Shown in pieces: positions 8,264 to 17,305 of a stretch of DNA of 64,000 nucleotides. The DNA comes from Hephaestia caeni (GTDB lineage: Bacteria > Pseudomonadota > Alphaproteobacteria > Sphingomonadales > Sphingomonadaceae). Both the position numbers and the translations under genes were made by a program. The number at the start of each line of letters is the position of its first letter. Positions within the stretch are counted from its first letter, which is position 1. A model generated the notes under the pieces. That model was not told the origin of the DNA and ran no database searches. It saw only the letters and a list, made by a program, of their open reading frames with translations. Location of the stretch: contig NZ_QXDC01000002.1 in NCBI RefSeq assembly GCF_003550065.1, positions 1,236,260-1,300,259 of the forward strand, written 5' to 3'.

Positions 8264-10291
8264 ATGACGAGCCCCATCACCCTTCACCGCCACGGCGACG
8301 TGCTTGTCATCGTGTCGGACAACCCACCGGTGAACGCGCTCGGCGCGGCGGTGCGGCAGGGACTCGAATCGGCGATCAAGGAGGGCGTCGCCGATGCGAG
8401 CATCGCCGCGATGGTGATCCGCTGCGAGGGTCGCACCTTCTTCGCCGGCGCCGACATCACCGAATTCGGCAAGCCGATGGCGGAGCCCGCGCTGCCGGCG
8501 CTGGTCGACATGATCGAGGCCGCCGACAAGCCCGTGATCGCCGCGATCCACGGCACCGCGCTCGGTGGCGGGTGCGAGGTGGCGCTGAGCTGCCATTACC
8601 GGATCGCCGTGCCCTCGGCGAAGCTCGGCTTTCCGGAGGTCAAGTTGGGGCTGCTCCCTGGCGCGGGCGGCACCCAGCGTGCGCCGCGCCTCGCCGGGGT
8701 GCCGCTGGCGCTTGAGATGACCGCCAAAGGCGATCCGATCCCGGCGAAGAGGGCGCTCGATGCCGGGCTGATCGATCGGCTCGCCGGCGAGGACAGCCTC
8801 GAGGCCGATGCGCTTCGCTTCGCGAAGGAGATGATCGGCAAACCGCTACCCCGCGCGAGCCAAAAGACCGCCACGCCCGATCCCGAGGCCGTCGCGGCGT
8901 TCACCAAGGCCAACGCACGCCGTTTCCGCAGCTTCGATGCGCCGGCCGCCAACATCGCCTGCGTCGTCAAGGCGACCGAGGTACCGTTCGAAGAGGGTAT
9001 CCAGTTCGAGCGCCAGGAATTCATGAAGCTGATGATGGGCGTGCAATCCGCCGCGCAGCGCCACATCTTCTTCGCCGAGCGCAAGGCCGCGAAGATCGAC
9101 GGTATCGCGGACGACATCGCGCTGCGCTCCATCAAGCGCGTCGGCGTGATCGGCGCGGGCACGATGGGCGGCGGCATTTCGATGAACTTCCTGTCGGCGG
9201 GCATCCCGGTGACGATCGTCGAAATGCAACAGGAAGCGCTCGACCGCGGCACCGCGACGATCCGCAAGAATTACGAAGCGACCGCCGCCAAGGGCCGGAT
9301 GACCGCCGATCAGGTCGCAGCGGCGATGGGGGCGCTCACCCCGACGCTCAAGCTCGACGATCTCGCCGATTGCGACCTCATCATCGAGGCCGTGTACGAG
9401 GAAATGGGCGTCAAGAAAGACATTTTCGGCAAACTCGACGGCATCGCCAAGCCGGGCGCGATCCTCGCCTCGAACACCTCCTATCTCGACATCAACGAGA
9501 TCGCCGCGGTCACCAAGCGGCCCGGCGATGTGCTGGGGATGCACTTCTTCTCACCCGCCAACGTCATGAAGCTGCTTGAGGTCGTGCGCGGCGACAAGAC
9601 GGCGGATGACGTCCTCACCACCGTGATGGCGCTCGCCAAGAAGATCCGGAAGGTCGCCGTGGTCGCGGGCGTATGCCACGGCTTCATCGGCAACCGGATG
9701 CTGATGCCGCGTCAGGTCGAGGCGATGAAGCTGCTGATGGAAGGCGCGACGCCGGAGCAGATCGACAAGGTTCATGTCGATTTCGGAATGCCGATGGGGC
9801 CGTTCCAGATGAGCGATCTCGCCGGCGTCGATATCGGCTGGCACCGCGACCCCACGCGCATCGAGAGCATCCGCGACGCCCTCGCCGCCGAGAAGCGTTG
9901 GGGCCAGAAGACCAAGGCGGGCTTTTACGATTACGACGACAAGAGAAACCCCTCTCCCAGCCCCCGCGTCGCCGAGATCATCGAGGATTTCCGCAAGAAG
10001 ACCGGCGCCAAACAGCATGAAGTGACGACCGAGGAAATCGTCGAGCGCACGCTGTATCCGATGGTCAACGAAGGCGCGCTGATCCTCGCCGAGGGCAAGG
10101 CGCAGCGCGCATCGGATATCGATGTCGTGTGGATCTACGGCTACGGCTGGCCGGTCTATCGCGGTGGGCCGATGTTCTGGGCCGATACCCAAGGCTTGAA
10201 GAAGATTGTCGCCGGGCTGGAGAAGCACGGTTTCGACGTGGCGCCGCTGCTCCGCGAGAAAGCCGACAGGGGCGAGCGGTTCACGTCGTGA
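8264..10291 (+). CDS. 3-hydroxyacyl-CoA dehydrogenase/enoyl-CoA hydratase fusion protein
   Basis: 675 residues from the ATG preceded by CAGGAGA; an upstream in-frame start at 8186 lacks such a site. The N-terminal crotonase domain (1-200) has the oxyanion loop [13 protein letters not shown] and the [16 protein letters not shown] segment holding the catalytic glutamate. A Rossmann 3-hydroxyacyl-CoA dehydrogenase domain follows from about 290 ([12 protein letters not shown]), with [13 protein letters not shown] and [19 protein letters not shown] second HAD C-terminal domain ends the protein. It performs hydration and NAD-dependent oxidation in beta-oxidation (FadB/FadJ type). No thiolase is present in the window. 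Confidence 0.95.
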   Translation: MTSPITLHRHGDVLVIVSDNPPVNALGAAVRQGLESAIKEGVADASIAAMVIRCEGRTFFAGADITEFGKPMAEPALPALVDMIEAADKPVIAAIHGTALGGGCEVALSCHYRIAVPSAKLGFPEVKLGLLPGAGGTQRAPRLAGVPLALEMTAKGDPIPAKRALDAGLIDRLAGEDSLEADALRFAKEMIGKPLPRASQKTATPDPEAVAAFTKANARRFRSFDAPAANIACVVKATEVPFEEGIQFERQEFMKLMMGVQSAAQRHIFFAERKAAKIDGIADDIALRSIKRVGVIGAGTMGGGISMNFLSAGIPVTIVEMQQEALDRGTATIRKNYEATAAKGRMTADQVAAAMGALTPTLKLDDLADCDLIIEAVYEEMGVKKDIFGKLDGIAKPGAILASNTSYLDINEIAAVTKRPGDVLGMHFFSPANVMKLLEVVRGDKTADDVLTTVMALAKKIRKVAVVAGVCHGFIGNRMLMPRQVEAMKLLMEGATPEQIDKVHVDFGMPMGPFQMSDLAGVDIGWHRDPTRIESIRDALAAEKRWGQKTKAGFYDYDDKRNPSPSPRVAEIIEDFRKKTGAKQHEVTTEEIVERTLYPMVNEGALILAEGKAQRASDIDVVWIYGYGWPVYRGGPMFWADTQGLKKIVAGLEKHGFDVAPLLREKADRGERFTS

Positions 10292-10310
10292 AAGTGCTTC
10301 GCTCTTCACC

Positions 10311-10404
10311 GTCATGCCGGACTTGTTCCGGTATCCAAGGCACCGCGAACGCACCAGCGGCGGTTTATGCGGAGCATTGGACCCCGGAACACGTCCGGGG
10401 TGAT
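10311..10404. repeat. bipartite palindromic intergenic repeat
   Basis: Two hairpin halves face each other: GTCATGCCGGACTTGTTCCG-GTATCC (from 10311) and ATTGGACCCCGGAAC-ACGTCCGGGGTGAT (to 10403), about 40 bp apart. The GTCAY...GGACTTGTTCC / GGAACAAGTCC...RTGAC pattern recurs at 20.2 and 23.4 kb. It fills the gap between the fad-type gene and the amidase. Confidence 0.92.
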
Positions 10405-10418
10405 GGAGGGGCGTGGTG

Positions 10419-11723
10419 ATGCGTACGGCCCTCGCCACCGCCGCCGCGATTCGAGCGGGTGAAACCACTGCGCTCGCCGAAACCGACGCGGCGATCGCAC
10501 GGATCGAGACGGGCGACACGGAGATCAACGCCGTCGTCGTCCGCGATTTCGATCGCGCCCGTGCCGCCGCCAGGGCGCTTGATGAAGCGAGGCCGGACGA
10601 CCGCCCGTTCTTCGGCGTGCCGATGACCGTCAAGGAGAGCTTCGACATCGCCGGGCTGCCGACGAGCTGGGGCTTCGCCGAACACGCCGATCATGTCGCG
10701 ACCGCCGATGCCGTCGCCGTCCAACGGCTCAAGGCGGCGGGCGCGGTGATCCTGGGCAAGACCAATATCCCCGTCGGGCTGGCCGATCTGCAATCGAACA
10801 ACCCCAATTACGGGCGCACCCGCAACCCGCACGATCCGAACCGCGTCAGTGGCGGTTCGTCGGGCGGTGCGGCGGCGGCGGTGGCGGCAGGCTACGTGCC
10901 GATCGAACTGGGCTCGGATATCGGCGGCTCGATCCGCGTACCGGCGGCGTTCTGCGGCGTGTGGGGGCATAAATCGAGCTTCACCGCGATTGCTCCCGAC
11001 GGCCATTATTTCCCGCGCACCGACAATGCGCGCATCGCGATGTCGGTGATCGGCCCGCTGGCGGCCGATCGCGATGATCTCGCGGCCGAACTCGACGTCC
11101 TCGCCGATATTCCGCTGCCCAAGCCGGCGCCGCGCAAGCATGGCGACTGGCGCATTCTACTGCTGCCCGAACATCCGGTTGCCAAAGCGCAAGCCTCGAT
11201 CAAACAGGCGATCCACGGCGTCGGCGATGCGTTCGAGAATGCAGGCGCGCGCGTCGATCGGGGCAGCGATTTACTCCCCGACCTCGCCCAGCAATACGGG
11301 CATTATATGCACATGCTCAACGTCGCGATGACGCGCGGCGCGCAGCAGGAGGGCCGGCCGCTGCCGACGCTCGCGGACTGGTTCGGGCTGCTCGACGCGC
11401 AGGCCCGCAATGCGCGCGCGTGGCAGCGGCTGTTCGCCGATTACGACGCGGTGATCGCCCCCGCCTGGGGCACCACCGCTTTCCCGCATGACGACACGCC
11501 GATCACCGAACGCCGGCTCGATGTGGATGGCGAGGACACCCAGTTCGGGCTCCAACTCGCCTGGCCCGGCCTCGCGACCTTCCCGATGCTGCCCGCCACC
11601 AGCGTGCCGATCGGCACGGATGCCGACGGGCTGCCGATCGGCGTGCAGGTGATCGCCGATACCAACCGCGATTTCACCGCGATTGCCGTGGCCAGGGCCG
11701 CGCATGACCTGGTGATGCGATGA
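10419..11723 (+). CDS. amidase (amidase-signature family)
   Basis: 434 residues from the ATG at 10419, which is 7 bases after GGAGGGG; two GTG codons just upstream are too close to that site. Amidase-signature enzymes hydrolyse amides with a Ser-Ser-Lys triad. The lysine lies in PMTVKESFDI, and the two serines in the glycine-rich GGSSGGAAAAVAAGYVPIE and GSDIGGSIRVPAAFCG segments. It sits between beta-oxidation genes, so it may act on acyl amides, but the substrate is not determinable. Confidence 0.9.
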   Translation: MRTALATAAAIRAGETTALAETDAAIARIETGDTEINAVVVRDFDRARAAARALDEARPDDRPFFGVPMTVKESFDIAGLPTSWGFAEHADHVATADAVAVQRLKAAGAVILGKTNIPVGLADLQSNNPNYGRTRNPHDPNRVSGGSSGGAAAAVAAGYVPIELGSDIGGSIRVPAAFCGVWGHKSSFTAIAPDGHYFPRTDNARIAMSVIGPLAADRDDLAAELDVLADIPLPKPAPRKHGDWRILLLPEHPVAKAQASIKQAIHGVGDAFENAGARVDRGSDLLPDLAQQYGHYMHMLNVAMTRGAQQEGRPLPTLADWFGLLDAQARNARAWQRLFADYDAVIAPAWGTTAFPHDDTPITERRLDVDGEDTQFGLQLAWPGLATFPMLPATSVPIGTDADGLPIGVQVIADTNRDFTAIAVARAAHDLVMR

Positions 11724-11758
11724 ACGCCGCTTTCGTCATCTCAGCGACGGAGTAGAAA

Positions 11759-12946
11759 ATGCCCGATACCGATCTCGACCAGTTCCGCACCGACACCCGC
11801 ACATGGCTGGAGGCGAATTGCCCGCCCGAGATGCGCAAGCCGGTGCGCTCCGAAAGTGATGTGTGCTGGGGCGGGCGCGACCAATCCAAGCTCACGCCTG
11901 CGCAAAAACAGTGGATGGACGCGATGGGCGCGCGCGGCTGGACCGTCCCCGACTGGCCCAAGGCCTATGGCGGCGGCGGGCTGTCCCCGGCCGAAACCAA
12001 GATATTGCGCGAGGAGATGCGCCGGATCACCGCGCGCAATCCCCTGAACAGCTTCGGCATTTCGATGCTCGGCCCGGCACTGCTCAAATACGGCAGTGAG
12101 GAACAGAAGCTCGATTATCTGCCCAAGATCGCGCGCGGCGAAATCCGCTGGTGCCAGGGCTATTCCGAACCCAATGCCGGATCGGACCTCGCCGGGCTCG
12201 CGACCTCGGCCGAGGATGCGGGCGACCATTATGTCGTCAACGGGCAGAAGGTGTGGACCAGCTATGCCGACAAGGCCGACTGGATTTTCTGCCTCGTGCG
12301 CACCTCGAAGCAATCGAAGCAGGGCGGGATCAGCTTCGTCCTGTTCGACATGGCGAGCGAAGGCGTCTCGACCAGGCCGATCCTCCTGATCTCGGGCAAT
12401 TCGCCGTTCTGCGAGACCTTTTTCGACAATGTGGAGGTGCCCAAGAGCCAGCGCGTGCATGACGAGAACAAGGGTTGGGATGTCGCCAAATATCTGCTTG
12501 GCCACGAACGCGAGATGATCTCGGGCATGGGGCTCGGCGGGGCGGCGGGCAATCCGCTGATCGACGGGGCGATCGCGACGATCGGGCTCGACGATACCGG
12601 CCGGCTCGCCGACCCGCTGCTGCGCGCCGCGATCGCTGAATTCGAGGTCCGCGCCAGGGCGTTCGCGATGACGTCCGAACGCTTCATCGACGAACTGAAA
12701 GCCGGCAAGGCGCATCCCGCGCAGCCCAGCATGATGAAATATTACGGCACCGAACTGAACAAGCGCCGCTACGAATTGATGATGGCGGCGGGTGGATCCG
12801 ACGCGCTCGAATGGGAAAGCCAGGCCTCATCGGGCGGCGCGACGGCACGCCAATGGCTGCGCACCAAGGCCAATTCGATCGAGGGCGGGACGAGCGAAAT
12901 CCAGCTCAACATCATCGCCAAACGGATATTGGAATTGCCGAGCTGA
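11759..12946 (+). CDS. acyl-CoA dehydrogenase (long subtype)
   Basis: 395 residues. This FAD flavoprotein introduces an alpha,beta double bond in acyl-CoA. The middle domain shows YSEPNAGSDLAGL (about 139-151) and GQKVWTSYADKADW. The C-terminal helical domain carries IEGGTSEIQLNIIAKRILELP, where the Gly-Thr-Ser-Glu segment contacts FAD. The leader GACGGAGTAGAAAATGCCC is identical to that of the next dehydrogenase. The pair probably forms a heteromeric or paired system (compare two-gene FadE-type dehydrogenases of steroid and branched-chain catabolism). Confidence 0.93.
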   Translation: MPDTDLDQFRTDTRTWLEANCPPEMRKPVRSESDVCWGGRDQSKLTPAQKQWMDAMGARGWTVPDWPKAYGGGGLSPAETKILREEMRRITARNPLNSFGISMLGPALLKYGSEEQKLDYLPKIARGEIRWCQGYSEPNAGSDLAGLATSAEDAGDHYVVNGQKVWTSYADKADWIFCLVRTSKQSKQGGISFVLFDMASEGVSTRPILLISGNSPFCETFFDNVEVPKSQRVHDENKGWDVAKYLLGHEREMISGMGLGGAAGNPLIDGAIATIGLDDTGRLADPLLRAAIAEFEVRARAFAMTSERFIDELKAGKAHPAQPSMMKYYGTELNKRRYELMMAAGGSDALEWESQASSGGATARQWLRTKANSIEGGTSEIQLNIIAKRILELPS

Positions 12947-12950
12947 CCCA

Positions 12951-13035
12951 CGTCACCCCAGCGAAGGCTGGGGTTTATCACTGGTTGACGTGCCACCCGC
13001 GAGAGACATGGACCCCAGCCTGCGCTGGGGTGACG
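12951..13035. repeat. bipartite palindromic intergenic repeat (CCCCAGC type)
   Basis: CGTCACCCCAGCGAAGGCTG-GGGTTTA and ATGGACCCCAGCCTGCGC-TGGGGTGACG form two facing hairpins between the two acyl-CoA dehydrogenase genes. This is a sequence variant of the elements at 10.3, 20.2 and 23.4 kb, sharing the outer GTCAC/GTGAC ends. Confidence 0.9.
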
Positions 13036-13044
13036 GAGTAGAAA

Positions 13045-14172
13045 ATGCCCCTCTATCTCAACGACGAACAGACGATGCTCCGCGATACCGCGAAGGATTT
13101 CGTCGCCGAACACGCCCCCGTCGGCCATTTGCGATCCCTGCGTGACGCAAACGACGCCACCGGCTTCTCACGCGACCTGTGGAAGCAATTCGCCGAAATG
13201 GGCTTCACCGGCATCCTGATCGGCGAGGAATCCGGCGGGCTCGGGCTGGGCCATGTCGAGGCCGGGGTGGTGCTCGAGGAGATCGGGCGCAACCTGTCGC
13301 CCTCCCCTTTCCTCGCCACCGCCGTCGCCGCCGTCGAGGCTTTGAAGGGCACGCCCCACGCCGAGCGCTGGTTCCCCGGCATCATCGCGGGCGATGCGGT
13401 CGCCGCGCTCGCGATCGACGAGGGCGCCAAGCACCGCGCGCGGATCGGCATGGCCGCCGAACGCTCGGGCAACGGCTTCAAGCTGAGCGGCCGCAAGCAA
13501 TTCGCCACCCACGCGCATGTCGCGGACGTGATCATCGTCGCCGCGCGCACCGCCGGCAGCGCCGACGATGAAAATGGGATCACCTTGTTCGCGGTCGACC
13601 GCAACGCCGCCGGGCTCACCAACACGCCCGAGCGGCTCGCCGATGCCACCCTTGCGTCGCGGCTGGTATTCGACGGCGTCGAGGTCGATGCCGATGCGGT
13701 GATCGGTGAGGTCGATGCGGGCGCGGGGCCGCTCAGGCGACTGCTCGCGGCCGGGCGCACCGGGGCGGCGGCCGAGTTGCTCGGCGTCGGCGGCGGCGCA
13801 ATGGACCTGACGATCGGCTATCTGAAGGAGCGCAAGCAATTCGGCGCCCCGATCGGCAGCTTTCAGGCGCTCCAGCACCGCGCCGCGCATCTCTATTCGG
13901 AAATGGAGATCGCGCGATCGGCGGTGCTCAAGGCGCAGCAATTGCTCGACGCGAACGATGCCGGCGCCGACGCCGCGGTCTCGGTCGCCAAGGCGATGAC
14001 GGGGATGGCGACCACGCTCAGCGTTCAGGAAAGCGTGCAGATGCACGGCGGCATCGGCATGACCGACGAATATGACGTCGGTTTCTACATGAAGCGCGCG
14101 CGCGTGCTGGCGGAGATGTTCGGCGACGCGAACTTTCATGCCGATCAATTGGCGAAAATCTCCGGCTATTGA
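13045..14172 (+). CDS. acyl-CoA dehydrogenase (second subunit or paralogue)
   Basis: 375 residues. N-terminal helical domain MPLYLNDEQTMLRDTAKDF; active-site region ILIGEESGGLGLGHVEAGVVLEEIG near 55-78; C-terminal YLKERKQFGAPIGSFQALQH and QMHGGIGMTDEYDVGFYMKRA, both family hallmarks. The central domain is divergent compared with the neighbour at 11.8 kb: the usual FAD-contacting TEP.AGSD motif is weak, as often found in one partner of alpha2beta2 acyl-CoA dehydrogenases. It starts 10 bases after a copy of the palindromic repeat. Confidence 0.92.
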   Translation: MPLYLNDEQTMLRDTAKDFVAEHAPVGHLRSLRDANDATGFSRDLWKQFAEMGFTGILIGEESGGLGLGHVEAGVVLEEIGRNLSPSPFLATAVAAVEALKGTPHAERWFPGIIAGDAVAALAIDEGAKHRARIGMAAERSGNGFKLSGRKQFATHAHVADVIIVAARTAGSADDENGITLFAVDRNAAGLTNTPERLADATLASRLVFDGVEVDADAVIGEVDAGAGPLRRLLAAGRTGAAAELLGVGGGAMDLTIGYLKERKQFGAPIGSFQALQHRAAHLYSEMEIARSAVLKAQQLLDANDAGADAAVSVAKAMTGMATTLSVQESVQMHGGIGMTDEYDVGFYMKRARVLAEMFGDANFHADQLAKISGY

Positions 14173-14181
14173 GGCAACACT

Positions 14182-14283
14182 TTCCCCGGCGCAGGCCGGG
14201 GCCCAGTTGGCACTCTCCAGTTGGCGCGCGCTGGGCTCAGTCGCTAAGGCTTTCCCAACTGGGCCCCGGCCTGCGCCGGGGAA
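14182..14283. repeat. perfect 29-bp inverted repeat
   Basis: The arms at 14182-14210 and 14255-14283 are perfect reverse complements (core CCCCGGCGCAGGCCGGGG then CCCAGTTGG). Each arm itself contains the hairpin CCCCGGC...GCCGGGG. It is another variant of the bipartite family, between the dehydrogenase and tesB, and could also act as a bidirectional transcription terminator. Confidence 0.93.
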
Positions 14284-14306
14284 GCAAGAACCGGAGAGAC
14301 AAGAGA

Positions 14307-14338
14307 GATACGGTAACGAATGGATACGGTAACGAATG
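14307..14338 (+). repeat. tandem duplication of the tesB start region
   Basis: GATACGGTAACGAATG occurs twice back to back (14307-14322, 14323-14338). Both copies end in an ATG. The first ATG opens a seven-codon frame MDTVTNG whose stop TAA overlaps the beginning of the tesB frame; the second ATG is the tesB start. Confidence 0.9.
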
Positions 14339-15223
14339 GATAACGCCGACCCCGCCCCCTCGCCCGCTGTTCTCACCCATGCCCTCGTCGATCTGCTCAC
14401 GATCGAGGAACTCGATACCGATCTCTATCGCGGGCGCCGTTTGCCCGGTGGCGTCGGGCGTGTGTTCGGCGGGCAGGTGATCGCGCAAGGACTCCAGGCC
14501 GCGCAACGCTCGACCGAGGCGCCCAAGACCGCGCATTCGCTCCACGCCTATTTCATGCGGCCGGGAAACGAGGATTACCCGATCATCTTTCGCGTCGTGC
14601 GCGATTTCGAAGGGCGCAGCTTCGCCACTCGCCGCGTGATCGCGTTGCAGCAGGGCAAGCCGATCCTCAACATGGCGGCGAGCTTCCAAATTCCCGAGGA
14701 TGGTGTGCACCATCAGGACGCGATGCCCGACGTACCGGGGCCGGACGATCTCAGGTCCGAGTCCGAACTGCGCCGCGAGATGATCGACGAGATCCCCGAG
14801 AAATTCCGCCGCCACATGCTGCGCGCGCGGCCGATCGAGATTCGGCCCGTCCACCCGCGCTCATGGTTCACCCCCGAAAAGCGGCCGCCCGCACAATATA
14901 GCTGGTTCCGCCTCGTCGCCCGAATCGATGACGACATGACGATGCACCGTGCGATCCTCGCTTACGCGTCGGATATGTCGCTGCTCGGCACCGCGATGCT
15001 CCCGCACGGTATCAACTGGACGACACCCAGCCTCCAGACCGCGAGCCTCGACCACGCCTTGTGGTTCCACGAACCCTTTCGCGCCGACGAATGGCTACTC
15101 TACGCGTGCGACAGCCCGTGGGCGGGGCACGCGCGGGGGTTCAACCGCGGCAGGATCTACACCCAGGACGGCCGGCTCGTCGCCAGCGCGGCACAGGAAG
15201 GGTTGATCCGGCTCCGCGATTGA
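14336..15223 (+). CDS. tesB: acyl-CoA thioesterase II
   Basis: 295 residues, double hot-dog fold. It hydrolyses acyl-CoA to free acid and CoA. Seen are RLPGGVGRVFGGQVIAQGLQAA (given here as VFGGQVIAQGLQAA, about 43-56), HSLHAYFMRPG, the second-half ASLDHALWFHEPFRADEWLLY, and the ending GRIYTQDGRLVASAAQEG, all TesB signatures; the catalytic Asp lies in SLDHALWFH. It closes the acyl-CoA block. Its start lies in a 16-bp tandem duplication. Confidence 0.94.
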   Translation: MDNADPAPSPAVLTHALVDLLTIEELDTDLYRGRRLPGGVGRVFGGQVIAQGLQAAQRSTEAPKTAHSLHAYFMRPGNEDYPIIFRVVRDFEGRSFATRRVIALQQGKPILNMAASFQIPEDGVHHQDAMPDVPGPDDLRSESELRREMIDEIPEKFRRHMLRARPIEIRPVHPRSWFTPEKRPPAQYSWFRLVARIDDDMTMHRAILAYASDMSLLGTAMLPHGINWTTPSLQTASLDHALWFHEPFRADEWLLYACDSPWAGHARGFNRGRIYTQDGRLVASAAQEGLIRLRD

Positions 15224-15258
15224 GAACGCCGTCCCGTTTCTGCGCCTCGCCTGAGCCA

Positions 15259-16377
15259 TCACAGCCCGAAGCGCGCCTTCGGTATATGCGTGATCCGGCA
15301 CGCGAGATCGGCCTCGCCGCTGGCGACGACATAATGATCTCCCGCGTCCACGATCCCCGTCGTGAACACGATGTCGCGCAGATAGAGCAGGTCCTCGATC
15401 GGCCGCGTCAGCGCCGGGTCCGCCTCGATCAGCGGCATCTCCTCGCTATGCACCACACGCCACGGTTCGCGCGCGTCGAGCAGCGACCAATAGGTGCGAT
15501 AGGTGCCCACCCCGGCATTGGGCTCGACGCCATGCCATAACGTCAGCCAGCCCCGATCGGTGAGGATCGGCGGGGCACCGCCGCCCATCCGCGCGGTCGC
15601 CAGCGTCGCCGCGCGCGGGCGCAGGAAGGGCCGGTCGCACGGCTTCCAGTGCAGCGCATCGGGTGAGGTCGCGAGGTTGATCGACGGCCCCGCGCGCCAT
15701 TCGCTGCCCGGCGGATAGGCAAAGAACAGATCGCCGAGCGGGCGCGTCTCGGCCCAATAGCGCCCGTCGATCAGCCCTTCGAAGATCAGCATGTCCTTGT
15801 TCTGATGATCGAGGACGATCCCCTCCAGGGTCCAGTCGAGCGCATCGGGCGAAGAATAGAGCACGGTCGCGTGTCGCTCGGGGCTGACCGAACAGGTCGT
15901 CATCAGGAAGCGATCGCCGACGCGGCTGATCCGCGCATCTTCGACGCCGTAGCATTGGCACGACGCCGCGGGTGCGATCGCGTGATCGTAATGCATCGCC
16001 ACCACGCGGCTGCCGTCGGATGACAGTTCGACCGGCAGCAGCCATGACAGCGAGGTCAGCGCCATCACCGGCCAGCCGCCGCCATGCACCGTGAACTTGC
16101 GCGGATCGGCGGTATCGACCTGCTCGAGCGGCCAGGCGTCGAGCGTATAGCCGCCGTCGAACCAGCGGATCGCGTGGATATGCCCGTCGCGGATCGGCTC
16201 GCGGAGCGCCTCGGCGATCCGCACCATCAGCAGCAGGTTGCCGCTGGCGAGCCGCGTCATCCCCGGGTTGAATGCCCCCAGCACATAAGTGTCGGCGTCG
16301 ATCCGGCCCGCGAGCGGCGATCGCGCGAGATCGACGTCGGCGGGCGTCAGGACGAGGTGATCGAAAAAGAAGCTCAC
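15259..16377 (-). CDS. glycoside hydrolase family 130 protein
   Basis: 372 residues, five-bladed beta-propeller family that includes beta-mannoside phosphorylases and hydrolases. AFNPGMTRLASGNLLLMVRIAE (about 34-55, shown split: AFNPGMTRL, LLLMVRIAE) and CYGVEDARISRVGDRFLMT (about 140-160) match GH130 repeats; GxEDxRI is the family hallmark around the catalytic acid. GTG start. It is 15 bp from the alpha/beta hydrolase upstream and probably co-transcribed. The fine specificity (phosphorolysis versus hydrolysis) is not clear. Confidence 0.8.
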   Translation of the reverse strand: MSFFFDHLVLTPADVDLARSPLAGRIDADTYVLGAFNPGMTRLASGNLLLMVRIAEALREPIRDGHIHAIRWFDGGYTLDAWPLEQVDTADPRKFTVHGGGWPVMALTSLSWLLPVELSSDGSRVVAMHYDHAIAPAASCQCYGVEDARISRVGDRFLMTTCSVSPERHATVLYSSPDALDWTLEGIVLDHQNKDMLIFEGLIDGRYWAETRPLGDLFFAYPPGSEWRAGPSINLATSPDALHWKPCDRPFLRPRAATLATARMGGGAPPILTDRGWLTLWHGVEPNAGVGTYRTYWSLLDAREPWRVVHSEEMPLIEADPALTRPIEDLLYLRDIVFTTGIVDAGDHYVVASGEADLACRITHIPKARFGL

Positions 16378-16392
16378 CTTATCCGAGACGCG

Positions 16393-17268
16393 TCAGGCGG
16401 TGGCGGGTTCCGCCGCCACCCGGGCGAGCAGCCGGTCGATCGCGGCGGTCACCGCCGGCTCGTCGAGCGTCGGCGCATGGCCGACATCGGGCACGGTCAC
16501 AAGCTCCGCCCCTGGCAGCGCCGCGCGCATCCGATCCGCGGTCGCCGCGCCGAGCACGTCGGAGTGGCCCCCGCGCACGAGCAGCACCGGCGCGTCGCCA
16601 AGCGCGTTCAGCGCGGGCCACATGTCCGGCCCCGCCTCGTTGCCCGGTACGCGAAACGGCTCGGCGATCTTGAGATCGTAATCGAGCACGACCCGGCCCG
16701 CATTGTTGAGCCGATAGAGCCGCTTCGCCATCGCCAGCCAGTCGGCCGTCTCATAACCGGGATAGACATCGCCATTGGCGTCGGCGACCGCACGCGCGGC
16801 GTGCATCCAGGTCGGCCACGAACTCGCCTTGCCGACATAGGTGCGGATTCGCGCCAGCCCCGCCGCCTCGATCTCCGGCCCGACATCGTTGAGCAGCGCA
16901 CCAACGATCTTCTGCGGCGCCATGCCGGCGAGCAGCATCGTCACGATGCCGCCCAGCGACGTACCGAACGCCACGAAGCGATCGCAACCGATATCCTCCA
17001 GCAGCGCCTCGATATCCTGGACGTAGGTGAGCGGGGTATAGGTCATCGCGTCCTTGGCGTAGGCGCTCTCGCCGCGCCCGCGCAGATCGACCGCGATCAC
17101 GCGCCATTCGCCCGCGAGCCGATCCGCCAGCCCCTCGAAATCGCGCGCGTTGCGTGTCAGGCCGGGCAGGCACACGATCGGGGGGCGACCTTCGCGCCCT
17201 GGATAGTCCCGATAATGCAGCCTCAGGCCGTCGCGCGACCACCAATAGCGGTTTTCGTATGCGGCCAT
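16393..17268 (-). CDS. alpha/beta hydrolase
   Basis: 291 residues. The oxyanion HG motif is replaced by CLPGLTRNARDF (about 40-51). The nucleophile elbow GTSLGGIVTML holds the serine near 114. The acid/His pair is in LVRGGHSDVL and DVGHAPTLDEP (His near 270). The start has GAAGGACG 8 bases upstream. Typical of esterase/haloalkane-dehalogenase-like enzymes acting on small substrates; substrate unknown. It is co-directional with the GH130 gene. Its ATG overlaps the first possible ATG of the opposite-strand selO gene. Confidence 0.88.
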   Translation of the reverse strand: MAAYENRYWWSRDGLRLHYRDYPGREGRPPIVCLPGLTRNARDFEGLADRLAGEWRVIAVDLRGRGESAYAKDAMTYTPLTYVQDIEALLEDIGCDRFVAFGTSLGGIVTMLLAGMAPQKIVGALLNDVGPEIEAAGLARIRTYVGKASSWPTWMHAARAVADANGDVYPGYETADWLAMAKRLYRLNNAGRVVLDYDLKIAEPFRVPGNEAGPDMWPALNALGDAPVLLVRGGHSDVLGAATADRMRAALPGAELVTVPDVGHAPTLDEPAVTAAIDRLLARVAAEPATA

Positions 17269-17305
17269 GCTTGCGTCCTTCGTCTCCGATTACCCATATC
17301 GCGAT

